From: Arthrobacter bussei
Lineage (GTDB): Bacteria > Actinomycetota > Actinomycetes > Actinomycetales > Micrococcaceae
Direction of reading: 5' to 3'
NCBI RefSeq assembly: GCF_009377195.2
Contig: NZ_VJXX01000003.1
Coordinates: 1-64,000, forward strand
Length of the DNA: 64,000 nucleotides
The translations under genes and the position numbers were made by a program. The notes under the pieces were generated by a model. That model did not search any database and was not told the origin of the DNA. It saw nothing but the letters and a program-made list of their open reading frames with translations. Positions 18,214 through 26,175 of the stretch are shown here, in pieces (position 1 is the stretch's first letter; each line of letters starts with the position of its first letter).

Positions 18214-21200
18214 GTGGATAACAACATTGGGCGAAGGGAGCAGAAGTTGCTCACCGAAGGTCTTTACGAATCGCTTGTCACTCGCTCGCTCGCCGAGCGT
18301 CTGACGCATGCACCGCAGTTCGAAGCTACCCTTGAATTACTTGAGGAGAAGGGTGCTCTCGTTGCCGTTTCGCGGCACGTTTCCGCGGTTCTTAGGGATG
18401 CACTACAAGGGGCTGACCTAAAGGATCAGCTTTCTCTGGCCAATCGACTGCTCGCGGCGATGGCGTCTGACGATGCAATCGACCATGAACCATCGCAGCT
18501 CCTCGCCTTACACAAGCCGGAGTCAATCAAGCGGCGCGACCTGCGCCGCCCATCGACAGCCTTGTCAGATTCTGCGCTGCTTACGAATGGCCGGGACGAG
18601 CCGAACTTAGCTGCCGAGCTGCGTGCTGAGATGGAGTCCGCGAATACCGTCGACCTTCTTTGCGCTTTCGTTCGATGGACCGGGCTGAGGCTTCTTCACC
18701 CCGCGCTCGAGAGGCTGGCGGAACGGGGGGTGAAGCTGCGGGTCATCACGACCACGTATATGGGAGCTACTGAACGCCGTGCCATCGACGAACTGGTCAA
18801 GCGCTACGGCGCCGAAGTGAAGATCAGCTATGAGTCCCAGGCGACGCGACTGCATGCAAAGGCATGGCTCTTCCGCCGCAACACCGGATTCGACACGGCC
18901 TATGTGGGCAGCTCCAACCTTAGTCAAGCAGCGTTGGTCGATGGGTTGGAGTGGAACGTGCGGCTCAGCTCCGTCGCTACACCGGAGCTCCTCAAGAAGT
19001 TCGAAGTCACCTTCGACAGCTACTGGGCGCAACGGGCTTTCCAGTCCTACGATCCCGAGCGGGATGGCGACAAACTCGACGCGGCCCTTGAACGCAACGG
19101 TGGACGACGAACGGGTGGGCCAGCACCGACAACTGGACTTGAGGTTGAGCCTTACCTGCACCAGGTCGAGATGCTTGAAGACCTCGAGGCAGAACGCATC
19201 AAGGGCCACACACAGAATTTGATGGTCGCCGCTACCGGTACGGGGAAGACCGTGATCGCAGCACTCGATTATCAGCGGCTCTGCGCTGCGGCAGGACGGC
19301 GACTCAAGTTGCTCTTCGTCGCTCACCGCCAAGAGATTCTGAAGCAGGCGCTCAGTACCTATCGAACCGTCCTGCAAGACGGCGCGTTCGGCGAACTCCT
19401 TGTAGGAGACAACAAACCGACCCGTTGGAACCACGTTTTCGCGTCCGTGCAGTCATTGGCGTCGCTCAGTATCGAGACGTTGCAACCGGAGGCGTTCGAC
19501 GTCGTCGTCATCGACGAGTTTCACCATGCCATGGCGCCAAGCTATCGACGACTCATCAACCACCTGCGTCCCCAGCAATTGCTCGGGCTGACGGCCACTC
19601 CTGAACGTGGGGATGGAGTGAACGTAGCGCAACAGTTCTTCGACGGACGCACCGCGAGCGAGCTACGACTCTGGGACGCTTTGGACGCAGACCTGCTCGT
19701 GCCGTTCCACTACTTTGGCGTTTCGGACGACGTCGACCTCAGCCGGCTGGAGTGGAAGCGCGGGAATTATGACCTTGCGCAACTCGACCGCCTCTACACC
19801 GGAAACGATGCGCGTGCAGCGAAGGTGATCCGAGAAGTACGGGACAAGGTCACCAGTGCGGACGACATGCGGGCACTTGGCTTCTGCGCCTCAGTTCAGC
19901 ACGCGCATTACATGGCCGAAGTGTTCAACCGCGCTGGCATCCCATCGCTCGCGATCGATGGTGGGACGCACGACGTTGAGCGCGCGCTCGCCCTGGCCCA
20001 GCTTCGGAACGCGACGATCAACTGCCTTTTCACGGTCGACCTTTTCAATGAAGGCCTCGACCTACCTCAGGTGGACACCGTTCTTCTGCTCCGTCCCACT
20101 CAGAGCTCGACAGTCTTCTTGCAACAACTTGGTCGCGGACTTAGGCGAGCCGAGGGGAAGTCAGTGCTGACGGTGCTGGACTTCATCGGCCAGCAACGAC
20201 GTGAGTTCCGCTTCGACCTCCGATACCGGGCTTTGACAGGCTACGGGCGCAAGCAGCTCGAGAAAGCGGTTGAGGACGAGTTTCCGTATCTTCCGTCGGG
20301 TTCTCAGATCATCCTCGACCGCGTCGCCCAACAAGTCGTGCTCGACAACATCAAGTCTCAGTTGCGCTTTAGTCGAGCACAGCTCGTGCGCGACATCGCG
20401 TTCTATGGCGAGACCGACTTGAGTACCTATCTGGAGAAATCCGGGAGCGACCTCAAGCAGCTTTACCGCAGCACGAAAGACTCTTGGACGGGTTACCTTC
20501 GCCTGGCCGGACTGATCGGATCCCTGGCGGAGGCTGGGACGAGCGAACAGATTGTGACCCTGTCCGGCCCCGATGAGCAGAAGCTTCTTGGCCGTATGGT
20601 GCGCTTCCTGCACGTCGATGATCCTGAACGCGGAGACGCATACGCGCGGCTGCTCGAACCGACCTGCCCGGGGTACGCGGAGCTTGGTGCGCGGGATCAG
20701 ACCTTCGCACGAATGTTGTTCTTCACGCTATGGAACGACGGCGGCGGATACGCGACTTACGACGCGGGGTTGCAGCATCTGCGGCGATTCCCGTTTGTCT
20801 GCAGTGAGATTCAGCAACTGGTGTCCCTGGGGGTTGCCGCCTCACGTCACGCGGGCAAGAGTCTTGGGTTGGGGTTGCAGCACGTTCCTCTTCTACCCCA
20901 CGCGACCTATCGTCGAGAGGAGATTCTTGCTGCCCTGGGCTACGGCTCACTCGAATCAGGTAAGAGCGTGCAGCACCGTGAAGGTGTCGCCTGGTGCGCT
21001 GAAACCTCGACCGACGCGTTTTTTGTCACCCTTACTAAAGACGACAAGAATCACTCAGCATCGACGATGTACAAGGACTACGCAATTAGTCCTGCGCTGT
21101 TCCACTGGGAATCACAGAACGCGACGTCGACCTCGAGCCGGGTAGGACGGCGATATCTCGACCACAAGGGACATGGCTCGCACGTCCTGATTTTCACACG

Positions 21201-21363
21201 ACCGGTTGCTAAGGATGAGACGGGGCCTGCGGTGCCATACACGTGCCTAGGCGCGGTGGACTACGTGCAGCACTCGGGGGAGAAGCCCATCGCCATCACC
21301 TGGAAGCTGCACCGGCCGATGCCGGCGGATGTGTTCGCAGAGGCGGCCGCAGTGGCGCAGTGA
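18214..21363 (+). CDS. Phospholipase D-SF2 helicase-DUF3427 fusion protein
   Basis: Encodes 1049 residues from GTG 18214. A PLD-type nuclease domain (about 130-280) carries H214-A-K216 followed by GSSNLS, one HKD-like half-site; such domains usually act as dimers. A superfamily 2 helicase follows: Walker A ATGTGKT (340-346), Walker B in the variant form DEFH (434-437), TATPERGDG, and motif VI QLGRGLRRAEGK. The remaining 330 residues match the extent and position of DUF3427, which usually follows this PLD-helicase pairing. The complete three-part protein is widespread as a single gene, often in islands rich in restriction systems, and is thought to cut and unwind DNA. It appears intact. It is a separate transcription unit from the upstream helicase pair. 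Confidence 0.85.
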   Translation: MDNNIGRREQKLLTEGLYESLVTRSLAERLTHAPQFEATLELLEEKGALVAVSRHVSAVLRDALQGADLKDQLSLANRLLAAMASDDAIDHEPSQLLALHKPESIKRRDLRRPSTALSDSALLTNGRDEPNLAAELRAEMESANTVDLLCAFVRWTGLRLLHPALERLAERGVKLRVITTTYMGATERRAIDELVKRYGAEVKISYESQATRLHAKAWLFRRNTGFDTAYVGSSNLSQAALVDGLEWNVRLSSVATPELLKKFEVTFDSYWAQRAFQSYDPERDGDKLDAALERNGGRRTGGPAPTTGLEVEPYLHQVEMLEDLEAERIKGHTQNLMVAATGTGKTVIAALDYQRLCAAAGRRLKLLFVAHRQEILKQALSTYRTVLQDGAFGELLVGDNKPTRWNHVFASVQSLASLSIETLQPEAFDVVVIDEFHHAMAPSYRRLINHLRPQQLLGLTATPERGDGVNVAQQFFDGRTASELRLWDALDADLLVPFHYFGVSDDVDLSRLEWKRGNYDLAQLDRLYTGNDARAAKVIREVRDKVTSADDMRALGFCASVQHAHYMAEVFNRAGIPSLAIDGGTHDVERALALAQLRNATINCLFTVDLFNEGLDLPQVDTVLLLRPTQSSTVFLQQLGRGLRRAEGKSVLTVLDFIGQQRREFRFDLRYRALTGYGRKQLEKAVEDEFPYLPSGSQIILDRVAQQVVLDNIKSQLRFSRAQLVRDIAFYGETDLSTYLEKSGSDLKQLYRSTKDSWTGYLRLAGLIGSLAEAGTSEQIVTLSGPDEQKLLGRMVRFLHVDDPERGDAYARLLEPTCPGYAELGARDQTFARMLFFTLWNDGGGYATYDAGLQHLRRFPFVCSEIQQLVSLGVAASRHAGKSLGLGLQHVPLLPHATYRREEILAALGYGSLESGKSVQHREGVAWCAETSTDAFFVTLTKDDKNHSASTMYKDYAISPALFHWESQNATSTSSRVGRRYLDHKGHGSHVLIFTRPVAKDETGPAVPYTCLGAVDYVQHSGEKPIAITWKLHRPMPADVFAEAAAVAQ

Positions 21364-21572
21364 TTGGCGTTCGACCGCTGTGCTGATGGACGAAAGAGGA
21401 ATAGCTGAACACGCTTTCCGAATCACGGAAGGACTGCGGGTCACCGGCATCGAGATTGATATCGCGGTGTCGTGGCTCGAAGCAGAAACAGCATCATTAG
21501 AATCTGACCAAGCATCACGAAAGTTTGCTTGCCGACAGTCGGGCTGTCGGCAATACTGGAGCGCAATGAATT

Positions 21573-22034
21573 GTGGCGGAGGAGCAAGAGAGTGGATCAA
21601 CACAGTTGTTCGCGAGCTTAGCTTTCATGATCGACAGGAACCAAAGCATGATGTTCTCTTGTCCGCGATGCACGCGACCACTGTCAGCTTTCAGCGCTCA
21701 ACAGACGATAGGTAAGCACTCAGCTCCGAACGGCTCATACTGTGACGAATCGGGGGCGCCACTGCCTTCGGGAGTGAGCGCAGGGCTCAGTAGAGACGTT
21801 TGGAAGAGTAAGCCCCGGTGGGGCATATGCCCGACGTGCGGCGGAAACTTTGAAATGCGCAACGACGTCCGAATAGTGCCTTCGCACAAGAACGCAAGAC
21901 AAAGGCACTGTAGTGGGTCAGGCAAAAACCCGAAGGGCGTTAATTATGGACCTCTAGTGCGACGTAAGCTGCCTGGCTCCAGCAGTGTGCCCGATATCCC
22001 TGGCGGTGCGCCCGGCTTGGGTAAGCGGTCGTGA
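21573..22034 (+). CDS. Small protein with two repeated C-x2-C...H...C zinc fingers
   Basis: The frame is up to 153 residues from GTG 21573, but there is no ribosome site; a start at the ATG near 21627 would give about 135 residues. Two similar units are visible: CPRC, about 18 residues, then KHSAPNGSYCDESG; and CPTCG, about 16 residues, then SHKNARQRHCSGSG. Each supplies three cysteines and one histidine, so each could bind one zinc ion. The shared H...C-x2-SG ending marks an internal duplication. Comparable small proteins occur in Arthrobacter accessory regions and probably bind nucleic acid or a protein partner, but I know of no assigned role. It sits at the right edge of the helicase block, just before the intact GAF kinase. 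Confidence 0.5.
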   Translation: MAEEQESGSTQLFASLAFMIDRNQSMMFSCPRCTRPLSAFSAQQTIGKHSAPNGSYCDESGAPLPSGVSAGLSRDVWKSKPRWGICPTCGGNFEMRNDVRIVPSHKNARQRHCSGSGKNPKGVNYGPLVRRKLPGSSSVPDIPGGAPGLGKRS

Positions 22035-22144
22035 AGTCGCGAGTCGGTTAAGTCGTTGCAGCGACTCCAACAGGTCGGTAGCTCTCACTTCGGGGGCTTA
22101 CCTTCGTTCGACGATCAGCAAGCTGAAGCTGGGGCATAGCCAGC

Positions 22145-22604
22145 TATCCTGAAGGCCCGAGCGCAGCGTCGCGCCCGGTCGCAGGAGACAGGTGCCGTAC
22201 ATGCAGCAGCTTTCCACGCCGAGCATCACCCAGAACCAGCAGAACCCTCCGCCCTCCCAGCTGGACCGCATTACCGAACTTGCCGGTGACCTCGCCGGGC
22301 AGTTCGAACTGGTCCCGCTCCTCGAACGCGTCCTCGGGCACGCCGCCGCCCTCCTGGGGTGCGTGAGTGGCTCGATCTCGATCGTCCATGAAACCGAGGG
22401 CTACTACCGCAAGGAAGTGGACCAGGGCGTCGGCTGCCGCGAGGGCCAGACCTTCCCCCTGACGGAAGGGCTTACCGGGCAGATCGTGAAGACCCGCGGC
22501 ACCGTGATCCTCGACCGCTACGCGTCTGTGCCGATGGGTCACATCGACTCCAACGATCCGCGGTGGGGGAGCGCCGTCATTGGCGTCCCCATCACGTGGG
22601 CCGG
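22145..22604. repeat. Right copy of the long direct repeat (within intact GAF kinase gene)
   Basis: Partner of 9022-9480. It starts at the same tatcct promoter-like box, spans the ribosome site, GTG start and GAF-coding part, and continues without a break into the rest of the intact kinase gene. The intact side therefore marks the original locus, and the left copy is the orphan. Confidence 0.85.
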
Positions 22605-24030
22605 CACGATCATCGGCACGTTCGCCATCTTCAGTGACGGTCCGGGCCGCGTCTTCAGCCCCGGCGACGCCTCTCTCGTAGAGCTCTTCGCAAACCACGC
22701 CGCCATTGCCATCATGAACTCCCGGCTCCACCAAGCCGCTGCTGCAAAGGCAGGTGAAGCCGCAATCGCGAGCGAACGCGAGCGTGCGGTTCAAGAGGTC
22801 CACGAGATCATCGGCCGGTCCCTCGGCTCGCTCCTGCTGCACCTCGACCGCGCGGACAAGGCGACGCCCGGCGGATCGCCCTCCATCCAGCACATAGACT
22901 CCGCCCGGGTGCTCGCCCACGAGGCGCTCTTCGAGACCCGCCGCACCGTCCTGGGACTAGGTCCCTCCAGCCTGGCCGACCGCTCGTTGGAGGAAGCGGT
23001 CCGCCAGGAACTCGACCGGGTGAGCGCGAATGATCCGATGGACGTGACGCTCCTCGTGACCGGCAAGCCTCACGAACTGGCGCATGCCGTCGCGCACCAG
23101 CTCTTCATGATCATCCAGGAGGCCGTGGCCAACGCGGTGGCACATGCGTGCGCCACCGCGTGCCGGGTGGGCATCTTCTACGACACCGCCGGCATCACGG
23201 CCGTCGTCGAGGACAACGGCCGCGGGTTCGAGGGCCGGGAGAGCACAGACCTGAAGGGCAGCCGGCTTGGCCTGCACGGCATGGCAGCCCGGGCCCACTA
23301 TCTGCGGGGCGAACTCCACGTGGAGTCGACGCTGGGCTGGGGGACGAGCATCCGTGCGCAGGTGCCGTACTCCTCGAACGGCAACGCCTCCCGTGAACGG
23401 TGGAAGGTCCTCGTCGCCTGCACCCAACCTCTACTCCGGGCCGGACTCGTCCGGCTGCTCGAGACGTCCGAGCCGTCGGTGCAGGTACTCGGCGAATTCG
23501 GGACGCTCGAGGACCTCACGGAGTCCGTGTCCCTCCTGCAGCCGGACATGATCGTCCTCGACGAGCACCTGCTGTCCCGGTATGCCGAAGCGCGGGTAAC
23601 GAACGCGGACACCGTCGAGCGGCCGGTGGTCGCCGTCGTCGACCATTTCGCGGACGAACTCCTGGCGGCCGCCGCGTCGTCGGGCGTGCGCGGCTTCCTC
23701 TCGTTGTCCTCGACACCCGCGGAGGTGGCGCGCGTCGTCGTGGCCGCTGCCCGCGGCGACGCCCTGCTGGACGGGGCGGTGTTCACGCGGCTCACGGAGA
23801 GTCGCGCGGCGGACACAGGCGAGGCGATATCGCTGACGGCTCGCGAGTTGGAGGTGCGGGACCTTCTGGCCGAAGGGCTGGCGGACAAGCAAATTGCCAC
23901 GCGGCTTGCCATCTCGGTGAAGACTGTCGAGAAGCACGTGAGCGCCATGCTGCGGAAGACCGGGGCACGTAACCGCACCATGTTGGTGGGCCTGCAGCAC
24001 CAGGGTCAGGCGATCGCGAATTCTAGGTAG
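22192..24030 (+). CDS. GAF sensor histidine kinase fused to a degenerate receiver and LuxR HTH
   Basis: Encodes 612 residues from GTG 22192, five bases after GGAGACAG. A GAF domain (about 25-180) is followed by a NarL-family kinase core: phospho-accepting H204 in QEVHEIIG, N314 in the N box, DNGRGF (341-346) and GLHGM (360-364). The C-terminal 210 residues form a response regulator of the NarL type: a receiver (405-535) and a LuxR helix-turn-helix (546-605, TARELEVRDLLAEGLADKQI). Kinase and DNA-binding output are normally separate proteins. The receiver keeps D457 (IVLDEHL), but the acidic pair in strand 1 is C410-T411, and the conserved lysine before the last helix is serine (GFLSLSS). Phosphotransfer is therefore doubtful. 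The ligand is unknown. The last nine codons lie in a 41-bp repeat shared with the GlcG gene. Confidence 0.88.
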   Translation: MPYMQQLSTPSITQNQQNPPPSQLDRITELAGDLAGQFELVPLLERVLGHAAALLGCVSGSISIVHETEGYYRKEVDQGVGCREGQTFPLTEGLTGQIVKTRGTVILDRYASVPMGHIDSNDPRWGSAVIGVPITWAGTIIGTFAIFSDGPGRVFSPGDASLVELFANHAAIAIMNSRLHQAAAAKAGEAAIASERERAVQEVHEIIGRSLGSLLLHLDRADKATPGGSPSIQHIDSARVLAHEALFETRRTVLGLGPSSLADRSLEEAVRQELDRVSANDPMDVTLLVTGKPHELAHAVAHQLFMIIQEAVANAVAHACATACRVGIFYDTAGITAVVEDNGRGFEGRESTDLKGSRLGLHGMAARAHYLRGELHVESTLGWGTSIRAQVPYSSNGNASRERWKVLVACTQPLLRAGLVRLLETSEPSVQVLGEFGTLEDLTESVSLLQPDMIVLDEHLLSRYAEARVTNADTVERPVVAVVDHFADELLAAAASSGVRGFLSLSSTPAEVARVVVAAARGDALLDGAVFTRLTESRAADTGEAISLTARELEVRDLLAEGLADKQIATRLAISVKTVEKHVSAMLRKTGARNRTMLVGLQHQGQAIANSR

Positions 24031-24041
24031 GCGGCGGCGCC
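24001..24041. repeat. 41-bp direct repeat, left copy (kinase 3' end)
   Basis: Identical to 25561-25601 at 38 of 41 positions (differences at the 21st, 24th and 33rd bases). On the plus strand it encodes the kinase C-terminus GQAIANSR and stop. On the minus strand it reads AAAYLEFAIA and stop, which is the C-terminus of the GlcG-like protein at 25566. It is therefore a remnant of a glcG 3' end. Confidence 0.9.
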
Positions 24042-24105
24042 CGTCTTCAGCCTCCGCACTGAGGCGACACCAGCACGGTCGCCGAACGTCCGGCTCGGAG
24101 GATGC

Positions 24106-24897
24106 CTACGAAGACCCAGCGGCGGTGGCGTCGAGGATGAACCGGGCTGTCTCCTGCGGCTGGTCCCAGTGCGGGAAGTGCCCGCAGTCCTCGAAGACGT
24201 GCAGGGTGGCGTCCGGATAGAGCGACATGGCGACGGCGGCCTCACTGAGCGGGGTGACCCTGTCCGACCGGCCCCAGCCGAACGCCAGCGTGCCCTTGAT
24301 CGTCCCGCGTGGCGCGCCTGCCTGGCGCGGTCCGTGCGCGAGCGACTTACGCGCTTCGTCAAGGCTGGGCGAGGTGGCGAATCCGCGAAGCTCCGTCAGG
24401 ACGAGGTCCGGATCGAGCTTCCAGGGGGCCGCAGAGAACTGGGCCAGCAACGCCGTTCGACCAGCAGGGTGCTGGACGAGCGAAGGTAGGGCGGACTGGA
24501 GGCGCCGCACCAGCCCGATGGACGGGGTGATGGTGCCATTGAAAACGCGCACCTGGGTATCGTTCCAGAATCCTCCGGGATCGAGGGCGACGACGTTGCC
24601 GGTGTGACCTCGCCGCGCCAGCTCGACCACGATCCGCGCACCCATCGAGCTTCCGACGAGGTCCGCGTCGCCCAGGTTCTCCTGCTCGAGGAACTGCGCG
24701 ACGGCGTCCGTCAGGGTCGCGATGGTCACCTCACCCGCGAGCGGCTTGCTGCCGCCGAACCCGGGGAGGTCGATGGCGATGACCTCGCGCTGGTTCCGCA
24801 GCAGCGGAAGGACGGGGTCCCAGGTGCGGATGCTCGAGCCGAGCCCGTGCACGAGGACGAGGGGCCTTCCGGTGCCGGTTCGTTCGGTGTTTAGCAT
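24106..24897 (-). CDS. Alpha/beta hydrolase
   Basis: Encodes 263 residues from ATG 24897, preceded by AAGAAGGGC. The fold is recognisable from LVLVHGLGSSIRTWDPVL near the N-terminus (oxyanion hole HGLG), the nucleophile elbow GSSMGA (Ser in G-x-S-x-G), an acid in WGRSDRVTP, and the catalytic His in EDCGHFPHWDQP. This is a complete Ser-Asp-His triad, typical of esterases, lipases and C-C hydrolases of this superfamily. Substrate cannot be told from sequence. It is convergent with the kinase gene and divergent from the SRPBCC gene. It lies inside the 1.5-kb segment bounded by the 41-bp direct repeats. The long open frame extending upstream is a GC-rich shadow. Confidence 0.88.
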   Translation of the reverse strand: MLNTERTGTGRPLVLVHGLGSSIRTWDPVLPLLRNQREVIAIDLPGFGGSKPLAGEVTIATLTDAVAQFLEQENLGDADLVGSSMGARIVVELARRGHTGNVVALDPGGFWNDTQVRVFNGTITPSIGLVRRLQSALPSLVQHPAGRTALLAQFSAAPWKLDPDLVLTELRGFATSPSLDEARKSLAHGPRQAGAPRGTIKGTLAFGWGRSDRVTPLSEAAVAMSLYPDATLHVFEDCGHFPHWDQPQETARFILDATAAGSS

Positions 24898-25044
24898 GTG
24901 TGAGCCCTTCTTAGACGGCACGAGGCCCCAGTCTATGCGGGCACGAATCGCTGCAGCCGATCCCCGCGGTAGCGAGGGACGCTGCCGTCCTTTCTGGAGG
25001 CGACTGCCGCAGAAGCGAGGGGAATCTTCTGTGAGAATGAGCGC

Positions 25045-25545
25045 ATGAGCCAGACAGAGATCCGCCATCACCAGGAGTCCGTCACGATTCAGGCGTCGGC
25101 GGAGAGCATCTACGACCTGGTCTCCGACATCACCCGCACCGGCGAGTGGAGCCCGGTGTGTACGCGGTGCTGGTGGGAGGACGACATCAATGCGGGCCAG
25201 GTCGGAGCCTGGTTCACCGGGCGCAACGAGCTTCCGCACCGCACTTGGGAGACCCGGTCGCAGGTCGTGGCTGCAGAACCCGGCCGTGAATTCGCCTGGG
25301 TGGTCGGCGGCGACAGGGTGCGCTGGGGCTACACGCTGGCGCCGGCCGGCACCGGGACCACCCTGACCGAATCCTGGGATTTCCTGCCGGGCGGCATCGC
25401 CATGTTCGAGGAGAAGTTCGGGGAGGATGCGCCCGCGCAGATCATCGACCGGACCCGGCAGGCGCTCGACGGCATCCCGACGACGCTCGCCGCCATCAAG
25501 CGGATCGCCGAGTCCGGCGCGTCCCGTGAGGGTGGCCTGTCCTAG
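25045..25545 (+). CDS. SRPBCC (START/polyketide cyclase-like) ligand-binding protein
   Basis: Encodes 166 residues. The pattern SVTIQASAESIYDLVSDI followed by TGEWSPVC, a central beta region (WVVGGDRVRWGYTL) and a long C-terminal helix (DRTRQALDGIPTTLAAIK) is typical of the SRPBCC fold, a hydrophobic-pocket domain used in hydroxylation, cyclisation and lipid binding. It has no membrane segment and should be cytoplasmic. It is divergent from the hydrolase gene by about 150 bases and converges on the GlcG gene. Function beyond ligand binding is unknown. Confidence 0.85.
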   Translation: MSQTEIRHHQESVTIQASAESIYDLVSDITRTGEWSPVCTRCWWEDDINAGQVGAWFTGRNELPHRTWETRSQVVAAEPGREFAWVVGGDRVRWGYTLAPAGTGTTLTESWDFLPGGIAMFEEKFGEDAPAQIIDRTRQALDGIPTTLAAIKRIAESGASREGGLS

Positions 25546-25560
25546 TGCACTGACCCGCGC

Positions 25561-25601
25561 CAGGGTCAGGCGATCGCGAACTCCAGGTAGGCAGCGGCGC
25601 C
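25561..25601. repeat. 41-bp direct repeat, right copy (glcG 3' end)
   Basis: Partner of 24001-24041, in the same orientation 1,560 bases away. Here the minus-strand reading is the true C-terminus of the GlcG-like protein. The two copies bracket the hydrolase and SRPBCC genes. Confidence 0.9.
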
Positions 25602-26003
25602 GGCGGAGGCGACTTCCTGGTCCTGCTCGATGGTGCCCGTGGAGACGCCGATGGCGCCCATGATGTTGCCGTCGCGCACCAGCGGGATGCCACCGGGGAA
25701 CACCGCGAGCCGGCCGCCGTGGGCGTCGCTCAGCCCGTAGATGGGACCGTCCTGCCGGGTGACACCCTGCAGGTCGCCCGTCTCGCACTGGAACGCGATG
25801 GACGTGTAGGCCTTGTTGATCGCGATGGTGATGCTGCCGATGTTCGCGCCATCCATCCTCACGTGGGCCTTCAGGTTCCCGCCGGCGTCGACGACGGCGA
25901 TGTCCATGGGCTGGCCAATCTCCTCGGCCTTCGCCGCCGCGGCATCGATGACGAGGCGGGCCTCTTTGGACGTGATGGTTTCGAGTACTGATCCGGGAGT
26001 CAT
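25566..26003 (-). CDS. GlcG/HbpS-like heme-binding family protein
   Basis: Encodes 145 residues from ATG 26003, with GAAGGA four bases upstream. The sequence LVIDAAAAKAEEIGQPMDIAVVD near the N-terminus, then AYTSIAFQ, VFPGGIPL and GAIGVSTGTIEQDQEVA, matches the GlcG/HbpS domain. This small domain occurs in heme-binding and glycolate, propanediol or glycerol utilisation contexts. It is divergent from the aldolase-DhaKL operon, so a metabolic role with that operon is plausible. The protein is complete and of typical length. Its last codons are duplicated at 24006. Confidence 0.85.
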   Translation of the reverse strand: MTPGSVLETITSKEARLVIDAAAAKAEEIGQPMDIAVVDAGGNLKAHVRMDGANIGSITIAINKAYTSIAFQCETGDLQGVTRQDGPIYGLSDAHGGRLAVFPGGIPLVRDGNIMGAIGVSTGTIEQDQEVASAGAAAYLEFAIA

Positions 26004-26175
26004 GGGGGTCCTTCGTCGTCGAAGTGGGCGGCCGGGCGGCCGCGGCCCACTCAACCACGCGTATCCATTGCTGACGAGGTGGTGATTACCCCCAGGGGGA
26101 GGGCGGGAGAACCCCCATACCCAGCGCGGCCTCGCCCACCTAGCGTGGGGATCAGCCTGACCAGGAGGAATCACT

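Noticed and set aside
24898-26058. N-terminal extension of a 650-codon minus-strand frame running into the alpha/beta hydrolase
   Set aside because: It crosses the SRPBCC gene and glcG in another frame, is rich in Arg/Gly/Pro as GC-rich shadows are, and the hydrolase has its own ribosome site at 24897.
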